From Scleroderma bovista (Eukaryota > Basidiomycota > Agaricomycetes > Boletales > Sclerodermataceae): a stretch of DNA of 64,000 nucleotides. The notes below the pieces were generated by a model. The model was not told the DNA's origin and did not search any database. It worked only from the letters and a program-made list of their open reading frames with translations. Positions 1 to 10,726 of this stretch are shown piece after piece (within the stretch, counting starts at the first letter, position 1; every line of letters begins with the position of its first letter). A program made the translations under genes and the position numbers. The stretch covers positions 186,001 through 250,000 of the forward strand of contig JAYMGJ010000431.1 of NCBI GenBank assembly GCA_037178675.1, read 5' to 3'.

Positions 1-534
1 CACGAGGCAACGAAATGAAATATGGGGTATGTAGTGGGACGGGGAGGGTATCAAGGGGCACGAACGTACTTTTGGCACGCCAACCCAAACTTTAGTGTCA
101 TTTCCGCCAAATCTTTGATGGTCATTGCGCGGTTGTCCTGCGGGGTGCGAGCGAGCCGCAAGGATCAAGGGTCACGTGTGGGGGAATAATAAGCGCTAGA
201 TAAAACGCCAAGGGTGGTAGGGACATACGACGGAGAGAAAGGAGCGACCGATGGCATGGAATACCTTGCTCGAGGCATCCTCTGGGTGCAGCATGACATT
301 GGGGAGCGGGAAAACGGGGTCGTGGGGGTGGGGAGGTTGGTTGTGGTGTGGAGAGGAGGGCACAGGCTTGATTTTGCGAGGGATGGGGTTGGGCGGGGGA
401 GTGGACTGGCGGAGACGCGCGCTGGGTCTGAGGACAGAGTTGCTGCGTATCCGTGTTCCATACGAGTGCTTGGACGGGGAGGGATTGTGGGGTGCGAGGG
501 CGCACAGAGAAGGAGGGGATATGTGTGGAAGCAT
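1..534 (-). CDS. GDS1-type winged-helix protein, 5' part (3' end beyond window)
   Basis: The start codon is at 534. Exon 1 is 534-229 and encodes a basic, proline-rich N-terminus (GTRIRSNSVLRPSARL) leading into LHPEDASSKVFHAIGRSFLSV. A 91-nt intron (228-138) follows, then exon 2 (137-70) encoding DNRAMTIKDLAEMTLKFGLA, then a GTACGT donor at 69 whose acceptor lies outside the window. The spliced product matches the start of the winged-helix domain of fungal GDS1-like proteins, which are nuclear and thought to be regulatory; yeast GDS1 was found as a suppressor of a mitochondrial ribosomal mutation. The core of the domain and the C-terminus are not visible, so DNA binding is a family inference. 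It is divergent from the next gene, with about 630 bp between start codons. The family call rests on recalled sequence patterns. Confidence 0.7.
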
Positions 535-1165
535 GGTTGTGCAGAATTAGCTGGTCATTAGGAAGGGTAGAAGAGAGCAGACTCGACCAGCGAACGAGGG
601 TGAGCAGAGAGAGGCAGGGAAGGTCAAAGGCAATATGCCATCAAAAATCTGCGTTTGTCTCACGTAATCCGATCACCTTATCGCTTGCCTTTTCGGGATA
701 GCTTCCGTAACTTGCCCGTCACCGCAGTCACAAAAGAAACTCCAAATCCAGTCAACCGCAGTCCCCGGGCGACGGACACGCAGAGGTGTCGACTCGACGG
801 CCCTGTGTCGAAATAACGGTCAAACTGGATGTCCACAAGGCCATGGAGCGACTGACCTCAAAGCTATTCTTTTCAGCACTGCATGGGCGGCATAACAATG
901 GTGGCACGCCATAAAATGGCTTGGTAACATTTAGATATCTTGGAAGTAGTACACCAAGGTCCACTCAGGATTATTATACAAACCAACAGAGACTTACCGT
1001 CCACGGTGAACGTGTGGGCTGATGGCGAGCACTTGGTGACAGTAAAACAGGTGGGACGTTGTGCAGCCGAGACGATATGTTTGTGAACAGAGTGGTCCAG
1101 TGTGTCCAAGGCGCGCCGCGTTCAGTTGGTTCACTTTGTACCACCAGCCACAGACCCCCGTCGAG
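535..1165. promoter_or_regulatory. Divergent intergenic region, GDS1-like / AMP-binding gene
   Basis: This stretch separates two start codons that point away from each other and must hold both promoters. I see no convincing open frame, tRNA or repeat in it. Short proline-rich or glycine-rich frames exist but lack splice logic or family resemblance. Confidence 0.5.
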
Positions 1166-3077
1166 ATGCCTCTCTCCGATTATCTCGTCACTGACGACCT
1201 TACCATCGTACTGGGCATCATTAGTGCTTCAGTATATCTCCTTCAGAACCTTTACAAACCTCAGCCGCTTGTGCACCCAATCATCCTTGGCCGACAGAGC
1301 GACACCTCCCGTGTGAGACACCCTGGAGAGAGCGTTGTGTACAGGAATTATGGGACCGGACTTATGGGCAGGGTAGGTCGTGCTCTTCGTCCTTCTTGGT
1401 CAAGCTGAAATGCAAGTCACTCGTCTGCGCTGGCAGTTTCCAATCAGACCTGACAAGGACGTCCATGTCGTGAATGATCTCGTCCGCCCTCAGTTCGAGT
1501 CTTCCCGGACGCTTTGGTCTACCAAAGTAATCACTTTGGTACATTTGGTCTTGCCCATATCTCACATTCTCGCTAGATCACAAATGCTCAACTGAACGAG
1601 CGAGTGGCAGCTTTCGGCTCAGGTATCGTCCACATTCTTTCAGGACAGCCCAATGTCCTACTTCTCTTGAACGATGGCATTGGTACGTTTTCCCCAAACT
1701 CGTCTTCCTCCATCTGCTGACTGAATACCTAGAGTTCCTCATTGCCGACCTTGCACTCGCAAAATTTGCGATTAGTTCCATGACACTCTGCTCGCCAACG
1801 CTTTTGTCTCGCGTACTAGAGACTCACCCACCATCTGCCATTATTGTCGACGTGGATTTTTTCCCTCGCCTTCTTGAGGTGCTCCCCAATGGGGGACACC
1901 AACTTAAGATCATTGTTGTGGGACAATATGAAGAAAAGGCCATGTCTAAGTCGTCGAGAGAACTAGAAATCATCACATGGGCTCAAGTAGAAGCAGATGG
2001 CGCCAAGGCGGCTGATTCAACACCACCACCTTCCCGGAGTGAGTAATATGGGAGTTACTATAGGGATTGGACTGACAGCTGAAACTAGATCCTGATAACG
2101 CATATACGGTTGCGTTCCTCGAAACGTCCACTGGAGAAATGCGAGGCGTTCGATTCACGCATGAAAACATGACATCCGCTGTTGCGGCTATCCGAGCATT
2201 GCCACCCACCTCCATTGGGTTGTCCAACCTCGATACAATCGTCTCCTGCCATTCGCTGAGTACCCCTTACGGACGTGGTATTGCGTACACTGCGCTATAC
2301 GAAAATGCGAGCTTCGCGACGCTCGACTCCACGAGGATGTACGATGCAGCTTCCCAAGCTAACAAAGACCTCAAGGATATACTCTCTACGAGACGACGCC
2401 CGATACCACATCCAACTGTATTGTTTGCCGAGCCCGGTCATTTGGAGGACTTGTCGACCTCGGTACTGAAAGAAGCAAAAGCGTCGTGGCTGTTTTCCCT
2501 GGCATGGAGACACAAGCTGGCTGCCTTTGCAGAAGGATTTATAAGCAAAGTCAGTCTGTGGGATCGCATGGTATTTGACAACGCGCGCGAGCATGCTTTG
2601 AATCATATGGCGAGTACATTGAAGGTTGTTGTCGTCAGTGGGGGTAAGTGGACGTTTGTTTCTACATCTAAATTTCTAGTAACACCACCAGGACCTATTT
2701 CCAACGAGACCTTAATGCTCACACGCGTTGCTTTGTCGATTCCCGTGATCAACTCTTACATGCATCCCTGTGCAAGTGGGCCAGTGTTTGCAACCAATGC
2801 GTTCGACTTACAGGTGCTTCCATCGGCAGACGGGCGAGCGCATTTGGGTGGACCGAGCGTGAATGTGGAGGCGAAGCTGAAAGGAGTCAGTGACGCCGAT
2901 GTGGAGGAGAACGGTGACCTCGTTGGAGAACTTGTGCTGCGTGGACCGTCTGTGGGTAGGTATTGGGTGGGCCATGGAGAGGAGGAACATGGCGAGGAGG
3001 GCGCTTGGACAGAGACTGGTGAAGTTGCACGTGCGATGACGAACGGGGCGTTCAGTCTCGTTGGACAGGTTGCGTGA
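1166..3077 (+). CDS. AMP-binding (acyl-CoA synthetase-like) protein with degenerate core motif
   Basis: Six exons (1166-1372, 1437-1526, 1577-1682, 1733-2038, 2089-2643, 2692-3077) give 549 residues. Residues 1-40 carry a hydrophobic N-terminal segment (LTIVLGIISASVYLL), as in membrane-bound long-chain acyl-CoA synthetases. The segments NYGTGLMGRFPIRPD and TLWSTKITNAQL are typical of fungal acyl-CoA synthetase-like proteins. The region that should hold the AMP-binding loop reads FLETSTGEMRGVRFTHEN instead of a canonical YTSGTTGxPKG loop, and the protein stops soon after the TGEVAR..G motif, so the small C-terminal subdomain with the catalytic lysine is missing. It probably belongs to a known divergent fungal subfamily; whether it still adenylates a fatty acid is uncertain. 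It is followed by TEL2 on the same strand after 98 bp. Confidence 0.75.
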
Positions 3078-3175
3078 ATCGGAAAAAAATCATGGATCTT
3101 TACTCTGTTGTGCTGTGTGTCTGCATCGTTTGACTACATACTTATTTACATAACCCCAACCCACATCGAAATTGG

Positions 3176-6100
3176 ATGCCGTCGCCCCAGGAGTTGTCCT
3201 TGAATCTCGAGCGAGACACATCCTTCCAAGATGTGATCGACAAGCTGCAAACACCCATAACTGACATTCAAATCCTGCTCCCGCTTTTGTGCTTTCCCTT
3301 GGGCTCTGCTCGGATCCTCCCCCCGCAATACAGGAAATACAACACACTACGCGGTAATACCAGTACGACTGACAATGTCAGCAGGGCCTTTGCTGTACTC
3401 CAGCGTATCCTCTTAGAAACCGTCCTACCGTCATGGGAAGTCATTTTAGAGGAGGAGGGATACGCACCACTAGTCCACCAGTACTTTTGTCCCGATGCAT
3501 TTGTAAACGCATCAATGGCGGCCGGGAATGTGGCCTTGTGTGCGTACTCGACGATTCTGGCACTCCCTATAAACCAGCGCTCGGTAGATCTCTTACTGAG
3601 GCTCGCGAAGGAGTATCCAACCGATAGGCTTTTCACTGCCGTTTCTACAATTCCGGACGTAGCACGGAGGTTCGTGACATGGGACGACTGCCTCTCCAAC
3701 TTGTTTGCAGTGCCTGCCAAAGTCGCGAATGCGCTCGAGGGTCGTGGTGTTCCTTCGCAGTTGGGAGTGCCAGAGTATCTTGACAATCTGAGCCTGCGAT
3801 GTGAATACCTCATCCATGCGCTGTCGACATCCTTTGGACCAGGTTAGCGATCTCGTCTTACACATCGTGCAATCTGACCGAACCCAAGATGACATATCAC
3901 TTCTCACTCAGCTCTTTGCGAAACTAGTGAATGTCGGTGTGTTTTCGAGCTCCACATATTTATCTCCGTCCCAACCTTCCTTCTTCCGATCGGCGTTGCC
4001 TCTGATTCGGCGTAGGCTGCGAGAAGTCGATGGTAATGTGGAGCATTACACGAGGTTGTGGAACTGTATCGTGTCTTCGTCGCCCTCCATGTTCACGCAA
4101 CAAGCTATCGTCGGGTCCCTCTTTGCATCTTTGACCGTGCTGGAGTCGCTGCTAGGTACGTCGGCTCATGACAGGGGTATCATATCGAGGGAGGCACATT
4201 TATCGCGTGCCATGTTCGGCGAAGCATCGCCTGATGTGGATAGTTGGCAGGCTATAATTGCTATCATATTGACCCGCACCTGGAGTCAAAATCACGCACG
4301 CTTGTTCGTATGTTGGATGGCCGCAAGCCAGCACACTCAAGGTGAGATCCCCTTGGACGTAGTCTTGAGCAAGTTTGACGCCCATTACACGATAGTGTTG
4401 GAAACTTTTCTCTCGAGTGTCATCAGTGTCTGGAGCAGCCTTGACCACATCAAATATTCATTACTCTCCCAGCATCAATGTGAGTGGTCTTCTGGCTTCC
4501 TCAAAATCCACGGCACACTGACTACTACCGACTTCAGACATGTCTGCACTACTACTTCTCTTGATAACCCAGTTCCCCCCTTCATCTCCTCAAGCGACGA
4601 CAGTTGTACTTTCCCCACCTTTCATCTCAGCTATTGGTCAGTACATCAGCCATAGCGACGAGGCCGTCAGGCGGTGCGGCATGGTGGTAGCTGAGATAGT
4701 AGCAAGCAGAGCGGGAAAATCCATAGATTTTGGCGATTGGGATGGGGATGATTGTGGTAAAGACTGGGCAAGGCAAATGAGGGCGCTCTGTAGCCAGAGA
4801 GATGTCGATTTTGGAGCTACATACGACGACCAGGAGATCGAAGCTCATCAAAACTCACCTTCGCATGACGCTGTTTCAGAAATCGCCGGTGACGCGGAAC
4901 AAGAAGGGCCTGATACCGTTGAATCGAATTCCCTCAGGACACCGAATGTTGCGATACAAGTCCAAAGTGGATATGATTCTGACGATTCTTTGACTGGGTA
5001 TGCTTCCCCTCCCTCTACACGCTCCCCCTCACCGACGCCGTCGGAGATGGAGGAGTTCGAGAAGGACCCGACGCTCCGTGTCGGCATAATGAAGGTCCCT
5101 CGTCCTGTCTATTTGGCACAGCTCGGAGACCTCGTCCGTAGCACGGGTGGACTCAAATCAAGCGAAGAGAACCAAGAGGCAGAAAAGATCGAGATAGCTC
5201 TTGAAGTAGGAGAAGACTTGATCCGTCGTAAACGTGATTTCGGCACCGAGCTAGGTGATTCTTTTGGTTACACCGCAGAGTTGTAATGGTCTTGACCACC
5301 AATTTTAGCTGAGAATGCCGCCAATCTGGTCTATGGGTTCATCACTCTGAATAATAACTATGACCTGAAATGTTTTGATGACCAGAGGCAGTGTATCATG
5401 ATTGCCTTGGTCACGTGTTGCCCCAAGATAACTGCTCCGTAAGTTCCATTGAACTGCACAACCCCACTCGTTAAAGTCCTACTAGGTGTATCATTGAAGA
5501 GTTTTTCAAGAACCAATACTCGACTGAGCAGCGTTTTGTCATGTTAAACGCACTCAGTATTGGTGCGCGGGAGCTGGCGTGCTTACCTACGTATCGTCAA
5601 AGCTTACAACCGGCCGCAAAGTTGTTTTTCCCAAGTAAAATGCTGCCACCTGCCTGGCATAGGAAGTATTTGGGTAGTGGGTCCCAAAACGCCGTTCAGC
5701 TTCTCGTGGATGATATCACCCGAGAAGCTGTTGACAGGGGAGAGGAACCTGCAGCTAGAAAAACATCGGAGTATGTCCGAGAACGACAGTTGAGAATCCG
5801 GAAGCCGGCATTGGTGTCCGAAGTTACTCAGCAAGAAAAGCAGGGCCCAGCACCTTCCTCGAACACAGTGACATACACAGAAGTGGCTGCAGAACACTTC
5901 ATCATGCCTTTCATCCATCGATTCTGGGTGTTCCTCCGGGACGAACAAGTCCGTGAGGAGCGAACTGCCAATCGGGATGTACTATACCAATATCGCGGAG
6001 CTGGGACTGGGCTCGTCCTCAACCCTGTCGTACTCTCGCATTTTCTCGGTGCGATGGCTATTTTGGTGCATGCAGCTGTGAATGCACCTCAATGGCTTGC

Positions 6101-6497
6101 CATAATTGCTCCAGACGCGCTGGAACTGGCAGTGACGCTTGGATCGAAAGAGATTTCAATGACACTTGGCGATCGCACCGACAAGTTGAACATGGGGCAG
6201 ATCGAGAAAAGTAACGAGGCCTCCGTTCTTACGTCCGCTCTGGAGCTAGCGTTGGTTATTCTGGACGGCTCCCTCGAGCTTGATGGTGGACGGACTCTCA
6301 GTCTCGAACACACGACGCTCTTGCTGGGTGTCGCGGAGTGGGCTAGGGAGGTGTTCGCACTGCTCGACAAGGGAACTCGAGTCGAAGGAGGTGGTGGGTC
6401 ACAGGAAGTCAAGCTGCGCAGAGCGGCAGCGGGGGTTGTCCTTAAAATCGAGGAGTTGACGTCTAGATGGGGACGATCTATGGTGGACATTAAATGA
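3176..6497 (+). CDS. TEL2: Telomere length regulation protein TEL2 (TELO2)
   Basis: Five exons (3176-3842, 3889-4479, 4538-5254, 5309-5438, 5486-6497) encode 1038 residues. TEL2 is the scaffold of the TTT complex (Tel2-Tti1-Tti2), which works with Hsp90 and R2TP to mature the PI3K-like kinases TOR, ATM/Tel1, ATR/Mec1 and Tra1. An all-helical N-terminal half is followed by an acidic, serine-rich linker near residues 540-600 (DDSLTGYASPPSTRSPSPTP), which in orthologues holds CK2 sites. The conserved C-terminal TELO2 domain includes MKVPRPVYLAQLGDLVR and HFIMPFIHRFWVFLRDEQ. The frame change near 3842 is explained by a 46-nt intron with a CTGAC branch site, not by a frameshift. Length and motif order fit the family. 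Confidence 0.93.
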
Positions 6498-6614
6498 TAG
6501 GCTACCTATGGTCAGTGGTATTGCTACGGTATACTATAGGAAATCACTTTACAAGGTGAGCCTATGACTCTCGGGCATTTGCCAAGAGAGTGGAAAGTAG
6601 GGGTACAGGCTCCT

Positions 6615-6680
6615 AACACACGAACACCATGACGATGATTTCGTGTTCGGCCGAGTTTATCGTCATGGTGGTCGTGTGTT
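6615..6680. repeat. Near-perfect inverted repeat (21-bp arms, one mismatch)
   Basis: The arm at 6615-6635 pairs with the arm at 6660-6680 with 20 of 21 positions complementary; the spacer is about 24 nt. It lies between the TEL2 stop codon and the cullin fragment. It could form a hairpin in RNA or DNA or be the remains of a small inverted-repeat element. No flanking target-site duplication is obvious. Confidence 0.75.
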
Positions 6681-6711
6681 ATAGGGTCGCTGACTAGTTA
6701 AACAGCAGTCA

Positions 6712-7383
6712 GACTTCCTCAGAGAGGAAACACTACTGCGATACTATGGTGAGTGGGATAGGTACACCATGTACAGGTGCTGACTACATTAGCTGCATTT
6801 TTACACATCTCAACCTCCACTGGGTAGAGCGCGAGCGAGATGAAGATCGGAAGGCAGTATATCCGGAGTATACTGTAAGCGGCTTTTGGCTTCCATAATG
6901 TCGCTGCTCCCAATATTTGGCGTGTTCAGCTTGCTCTCGTTCTGTGGAAACCCAATTTCTTCTCCCGCGTGCAAAAGCAATCTCGTTTGTACTATTCTCA
7001 GAGTGGTCGAACGTCAACGAAACGGAGAGATGATCGACGAAGATCTCGTCAAGAGAGTCGTTGACTCGTTTGTCTCCTTGGGCCTCGACGATACTGATAT
7101 AAACAAGGCTTCCGAATAGGATTCAAAAGCCTTCCTAGCAGAGAACAGCATTTCCGACTACCTCGAGAAACGTCTGCAGAAGGAGGAGGACCGAATTGAT
7201 CGTTATCTCAACTCAGGAACCCGAAAACTGCTCATCAGCAAATGCGGGCATGACCTCGTTCGACAGAATGCTGCATTATTGTCACGGATTCCTGAGGGAC
7301 TAGAGCCGCTGAGGAAGAGATTCGAGGAGCATGTGAAGAAAGCCGGGCAGGATGCTACCGAAGTTTGTTGGCAATGTCAATGA
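6712..7383 (+). pseudogene. Cullin-1-like fragment, decayed
   Basis: Pieces of a cullin N-terminal helical region occur in order but in different frames. RYYGEWDRYT is at about 6732-6761, then HLNLHWVERERDEDRKAVYP from 6806, an apparently intact 55-nt intron (6875-6929), LALVLWKPNFF, then after a frame change TILRVVERQRNGEMIDEDLV, then FLAENSISDYLEKRLQKEED. A few inserted bases disturb the frame after RYT, a frame change follows FFSRVQ, and a stop after DINKASE coincides with loss of about 20 residues normally present before the FLAENS segment. Neither the start nor the C-terminal cullin homology and neddylation regions are here. Cullin 1 is the SCF ubiquitin-ligase scaffold; this copy cannot make it. 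Retention of an intron argues for DNA-level duplication rather than retrocopying. Confidence 0.8.
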
Positions 7384-7844
7384 AACAGGCTGAACGCTTG
7401 CGTCGTATCGTAGTCGCTTGCTTGCTATCCTAATGCCGGCAATTAGGGGCTCATGAATGAATTGACAGTAGTACCTGGCATTTGGTCTACCTCGACAGGG
7501 AGTCATACTAAGGGGAACTTGAAGTTATTCTCCCTATCGGCATACTAATCATGCATGTGAACAGATGGTCTCGTCACCTCGCAACTCGGAGGACAAGTTC
7601 TCCCCTCGGTTCCTCTTGAAATTATTAGCTAGTGACCAAGGGTCATCAGTGTCCGAATCCACGTGTTCGCAACATGGAGATGGATCCAGTTGGGGTAAGT
7701 ACTTCTGGTCCATTTGGTATGACTCTCTTAGATTATCGATTCATCCCGTTGATTTCGACCAAGTCGTTTCTATCATAAACGTGCGTGCAATATTGACTCT
7801 TGTTCATTCCGATCAATTGACGAGCAGCAGGGGACCATTCTGGA
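7384..7844. other. Intergenic region upstream of the F-box gene
   Basis: No gene recognised. A short upstream ATG with a GTAAGT donor near 7674-7696 could be an extra 5' exon of the F-box gene, but no protein motif decides it. Confidence 0.4.
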
Positions 7845-9149
7845 ATGGGTGTTTGCGCTGTTTTCGCGATCATGGAGATCGGCCAGATGATTTGTGGATT
7901 CCTAGAAGACGACAAGATGACATTACTCTCTCTTGCCTGTTGCAACCAGGTCATTTCGGAGACTGCTCTCGACGTGTTGTGGGCCAAGATGGACTCTATC
8001 ATGCCAATCGTGCCTTTTGTTCCAGAGAGGATTAGAGATGCGTGTTCCGTGAGTAGGAAGATGTGCTACTCTCTCTGGCTCATGACTCGGAGGACTGATC
8101 AGTTGGGCTTACAATAGGACATCGGTATCGATACGAAAGCATTCCTTCAAGTACCACGTCCATCTGCAGGAGAATGGAGAATATTTGATAAGTATGCCCA
8201 TCGGATCAGGGAACTATATGCAGCCGATCCTGCACGATCATGGGTTCATGGTGCGAGGCTGATTTATGTCAGATTGGCCGCTTTCCGTGGCAGAGATGGA
8301 GTAAACCTGTTTCCCAACCTTCGTTCCATCGTTTGCTTCCTCGCAGAGCTCCACTTGGCAAATGTAAAGCTGCTTCCTCTAAGCCTCCAGTCCCTCACAT
8401 TGTTCGCTCGGATATTCGAGGAAGGTCACGCAAAGGCTTTGACGCAACTATCTTCTCATACACCTCTCCTGGAGCAACTTATTTTGCGCGGAGAGTTTCA
8501 TTTCGTGGATACAAACCCCGCCAAATCACTGCATCTCAGACATCTTCGAGATGTTGATTTAACCCAAGCCTCGATGTCTTCCTGTGACTTTCAGTATCTG
8601 TGTCATCTCCTTTGTGAGTCACCGGTCGCAAAACTCAGCATCCACTTGAAACAACCACTCATCGATGATTTGCACTCGGCTCCGCCACTATTTCCATTTC
8701 TCCGCCACCTAATGTTTTGCGGTGATCCTGACATCGCACACGACTTCCTCAAGAAACTAACGAGCACGACTCTCCTTGAATTCTGCATCGAGCACAACAA
8801 CAACATAACTCGGCTGGGCGCGTACAAGTCACTTCTTGGTCTCCTTCACGAACGCTTTTCGCATTCACTCAAATCTTTGCATCTAAATTTTGGAAGGCAC
8901 CAGAAGGACGTTCACCTTTATGATTTCATGACGAATACTTTGATGGCTCTCAGGCCACTGGTAGAGGCGGGCCTTGAGGATCTGCGATACTCCATGCCCA
9001 TAATTATATCAACCTTACCCGAAGAACTCCAGAATGCACTTGACCCATCTTCCTGGCCGGAAACGACGGCATTCTCTTTTTCCACGCACGCACAGAGGCT
9101 TTGCGATCAGGAGCCGGAGCAAGATATGATGTTTTGGACCCTCATTTGA
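7845..9149 (+). CDS. F-box protein with leucine-rich C-terminal region
   Basis: Two exons (7845-8048 and 8118-9149, 69-nt intron) encode 411 residues. The N-terminus IMEIGQMICGFLEDDKMTLLSLACCNQVISETALDVLW (residues 9-46; the first two-thirds is the core) fits an F-box, the Skp1-binding motif of SCF ubiquitin ligases. The rest is made of irregular leucine-rich stretches (FPNLRSIVCFLAELHLANVK, LLEQLILRG, LRHLRDVDLTQ) as in the many fungal F-box/LRR-like proteins whose substrates are unknown. A start at an internal ATG (7872) is possible. It is a single gene between a cullin fragment and a HET pseudogene, in a stretch that looks accessory. Confidence 0.75.
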
Positions 9150-10726
9150 ACGTCCTCGACAAGGGCCCCATGAATCGAATGATGATGAAGTGTGCCGTTA
9201 GACTTCTCTTCGAAGTTCTGAAACTGAAAATGTAAATACTAAATATTTTGTCCTCAAAAATGAAATTTTGGACGAGAGGGATGGCTACCTTAGCCTCACT
9301 GGTTGTCTCCACATTTGTATAGTTCCCTGGAGCAGACATTCAAGTTGTCGGCTTCGTCATCGTAACGGCCATTGCTCAACAGCCACACCACAGTTGGCGG
9401 TGCAATTTGAGAGGGAAGACGTTTTATTCAGAACATAGTGCTTCAGGGTGCGTTGCCCCATATCGCACCCTTCTAAGTAAGCTCTGACTAAGGTTCGCAG
9501 TGGCCTATCGCTCCCTGGCGCGCGAATGCCCCACCTGGACGTGGAATGGTGAATACTCTTCCCTCGGACCAGAGAAATCAGAACAAACATACAACCCTTC
9601 CACAGAGCTGGAGCCAATCTGGTTCACCCACGTCTTGCCGGGGTCCACAATCCATTCCGCCCACGATGGTCGGAACAGCGATTAAGGGAACGCTGCTTGT
9701 CCACGCGTATGGTTGGCAATTTAAGGATGATGTATACTTCGTCGGAAAAAATGGCTCTTTCGCAATGGTGTGGGACGAGTCCGTAATTACCCACAGGCAT
9801 TTGGAGGATTGTTGAACCGAGCTTTCTCCCCATTTTAGTCCACGTGAAAGCTGACAGCTTAAGTTCTAGACCTGGAGCATTTCAATAGCAACCTCGGAAA
9901 ACCTACGGTCCAGGCGCGACCGGTGGAACGTCAGATAGACTTACAAAAGCAAAGCATTGGCTTGAACATGTAAAAGCATAGTGGTAAGTGGTTGCCAATA
10001 CAGCGCACCAACGCCTTCGTTCTCCTTTCTGTTGCCGTATGCACATCTGCACAATCGTGTGCATCCTGCCCCCAGAAAGTGGATGGCGACTATCTGATGG
10101 AGTCACTCAGAAGCAATCGTTCCTTCTTTACACAGTGGATGATGTTACCATAGAACATATTCCAGCGCAAGAGCATCATGCCTATCCGGTCATCTAGGGA
10201 GATCGTCCCGTCTGATATATGTAAGGAGCGGTTACCACTGGGGTCCCCAGCTGATAGTTGTATGTATATATGAATGGAGGATAGGATCGAGTACGATGCA
10301 GAGAGTATATGTCGTCAACATGGGTGATTTCAATGAATCGAAGGCGTTGCACTTGACACATGTATGTATGTCAATTGCTCGCTGTGGTTATGGCCTGTTA
10401 TGGCGAAGCTTTTCGGCTATGTAGAAACAAACTGTGGCTTTACATACCACCACCATCTAATAATCCTATTCACTGTGTCGAGAGTACCTAGAAGAGTGCC
10501 TCTGTGAGTGTTGTTCCTGTGCCACCATTCTGCCGTCTTCACCCACATAAGACGTCGACCAACCAAAGAGAATCAGCCCAAGTCAACTGTATCACCACGA
10601 CTACACGACTACCGTTCTGAACGAGCAACCGTGACGGATCTTTGGTTACCACCAATTCGGTTAGAGGAGGTACGGAAACCATCCAAAGTTGATGACCGCG
10701 TCGAGACTAACGCGCACTTGTGTAGC
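9150..10726. other. 1.6-kb intergenic stretch without a supported gene
   Basis: Several frames of 60-90 codons are present, for example around 9500-9815 on the plus strand, but none shows family motifs or a consistent splice pattern. A short TA-rich tract with TATGTATATA sits near 10260. I see nothing else definable. Confidence 0.4.

Noticed and set aside
122..561. Plus-strand glycine-rich frames over the GDS1-like exon
   Set aside because: They are antisense shadows of a proline-rich coding exon and have no motif.
3801..3900. Apparent frameshift in TEL2
   Set aside because: A 46-nt intron at 3843-3888 with a CTGAC branch site restores the frame and the DDISLL junction.
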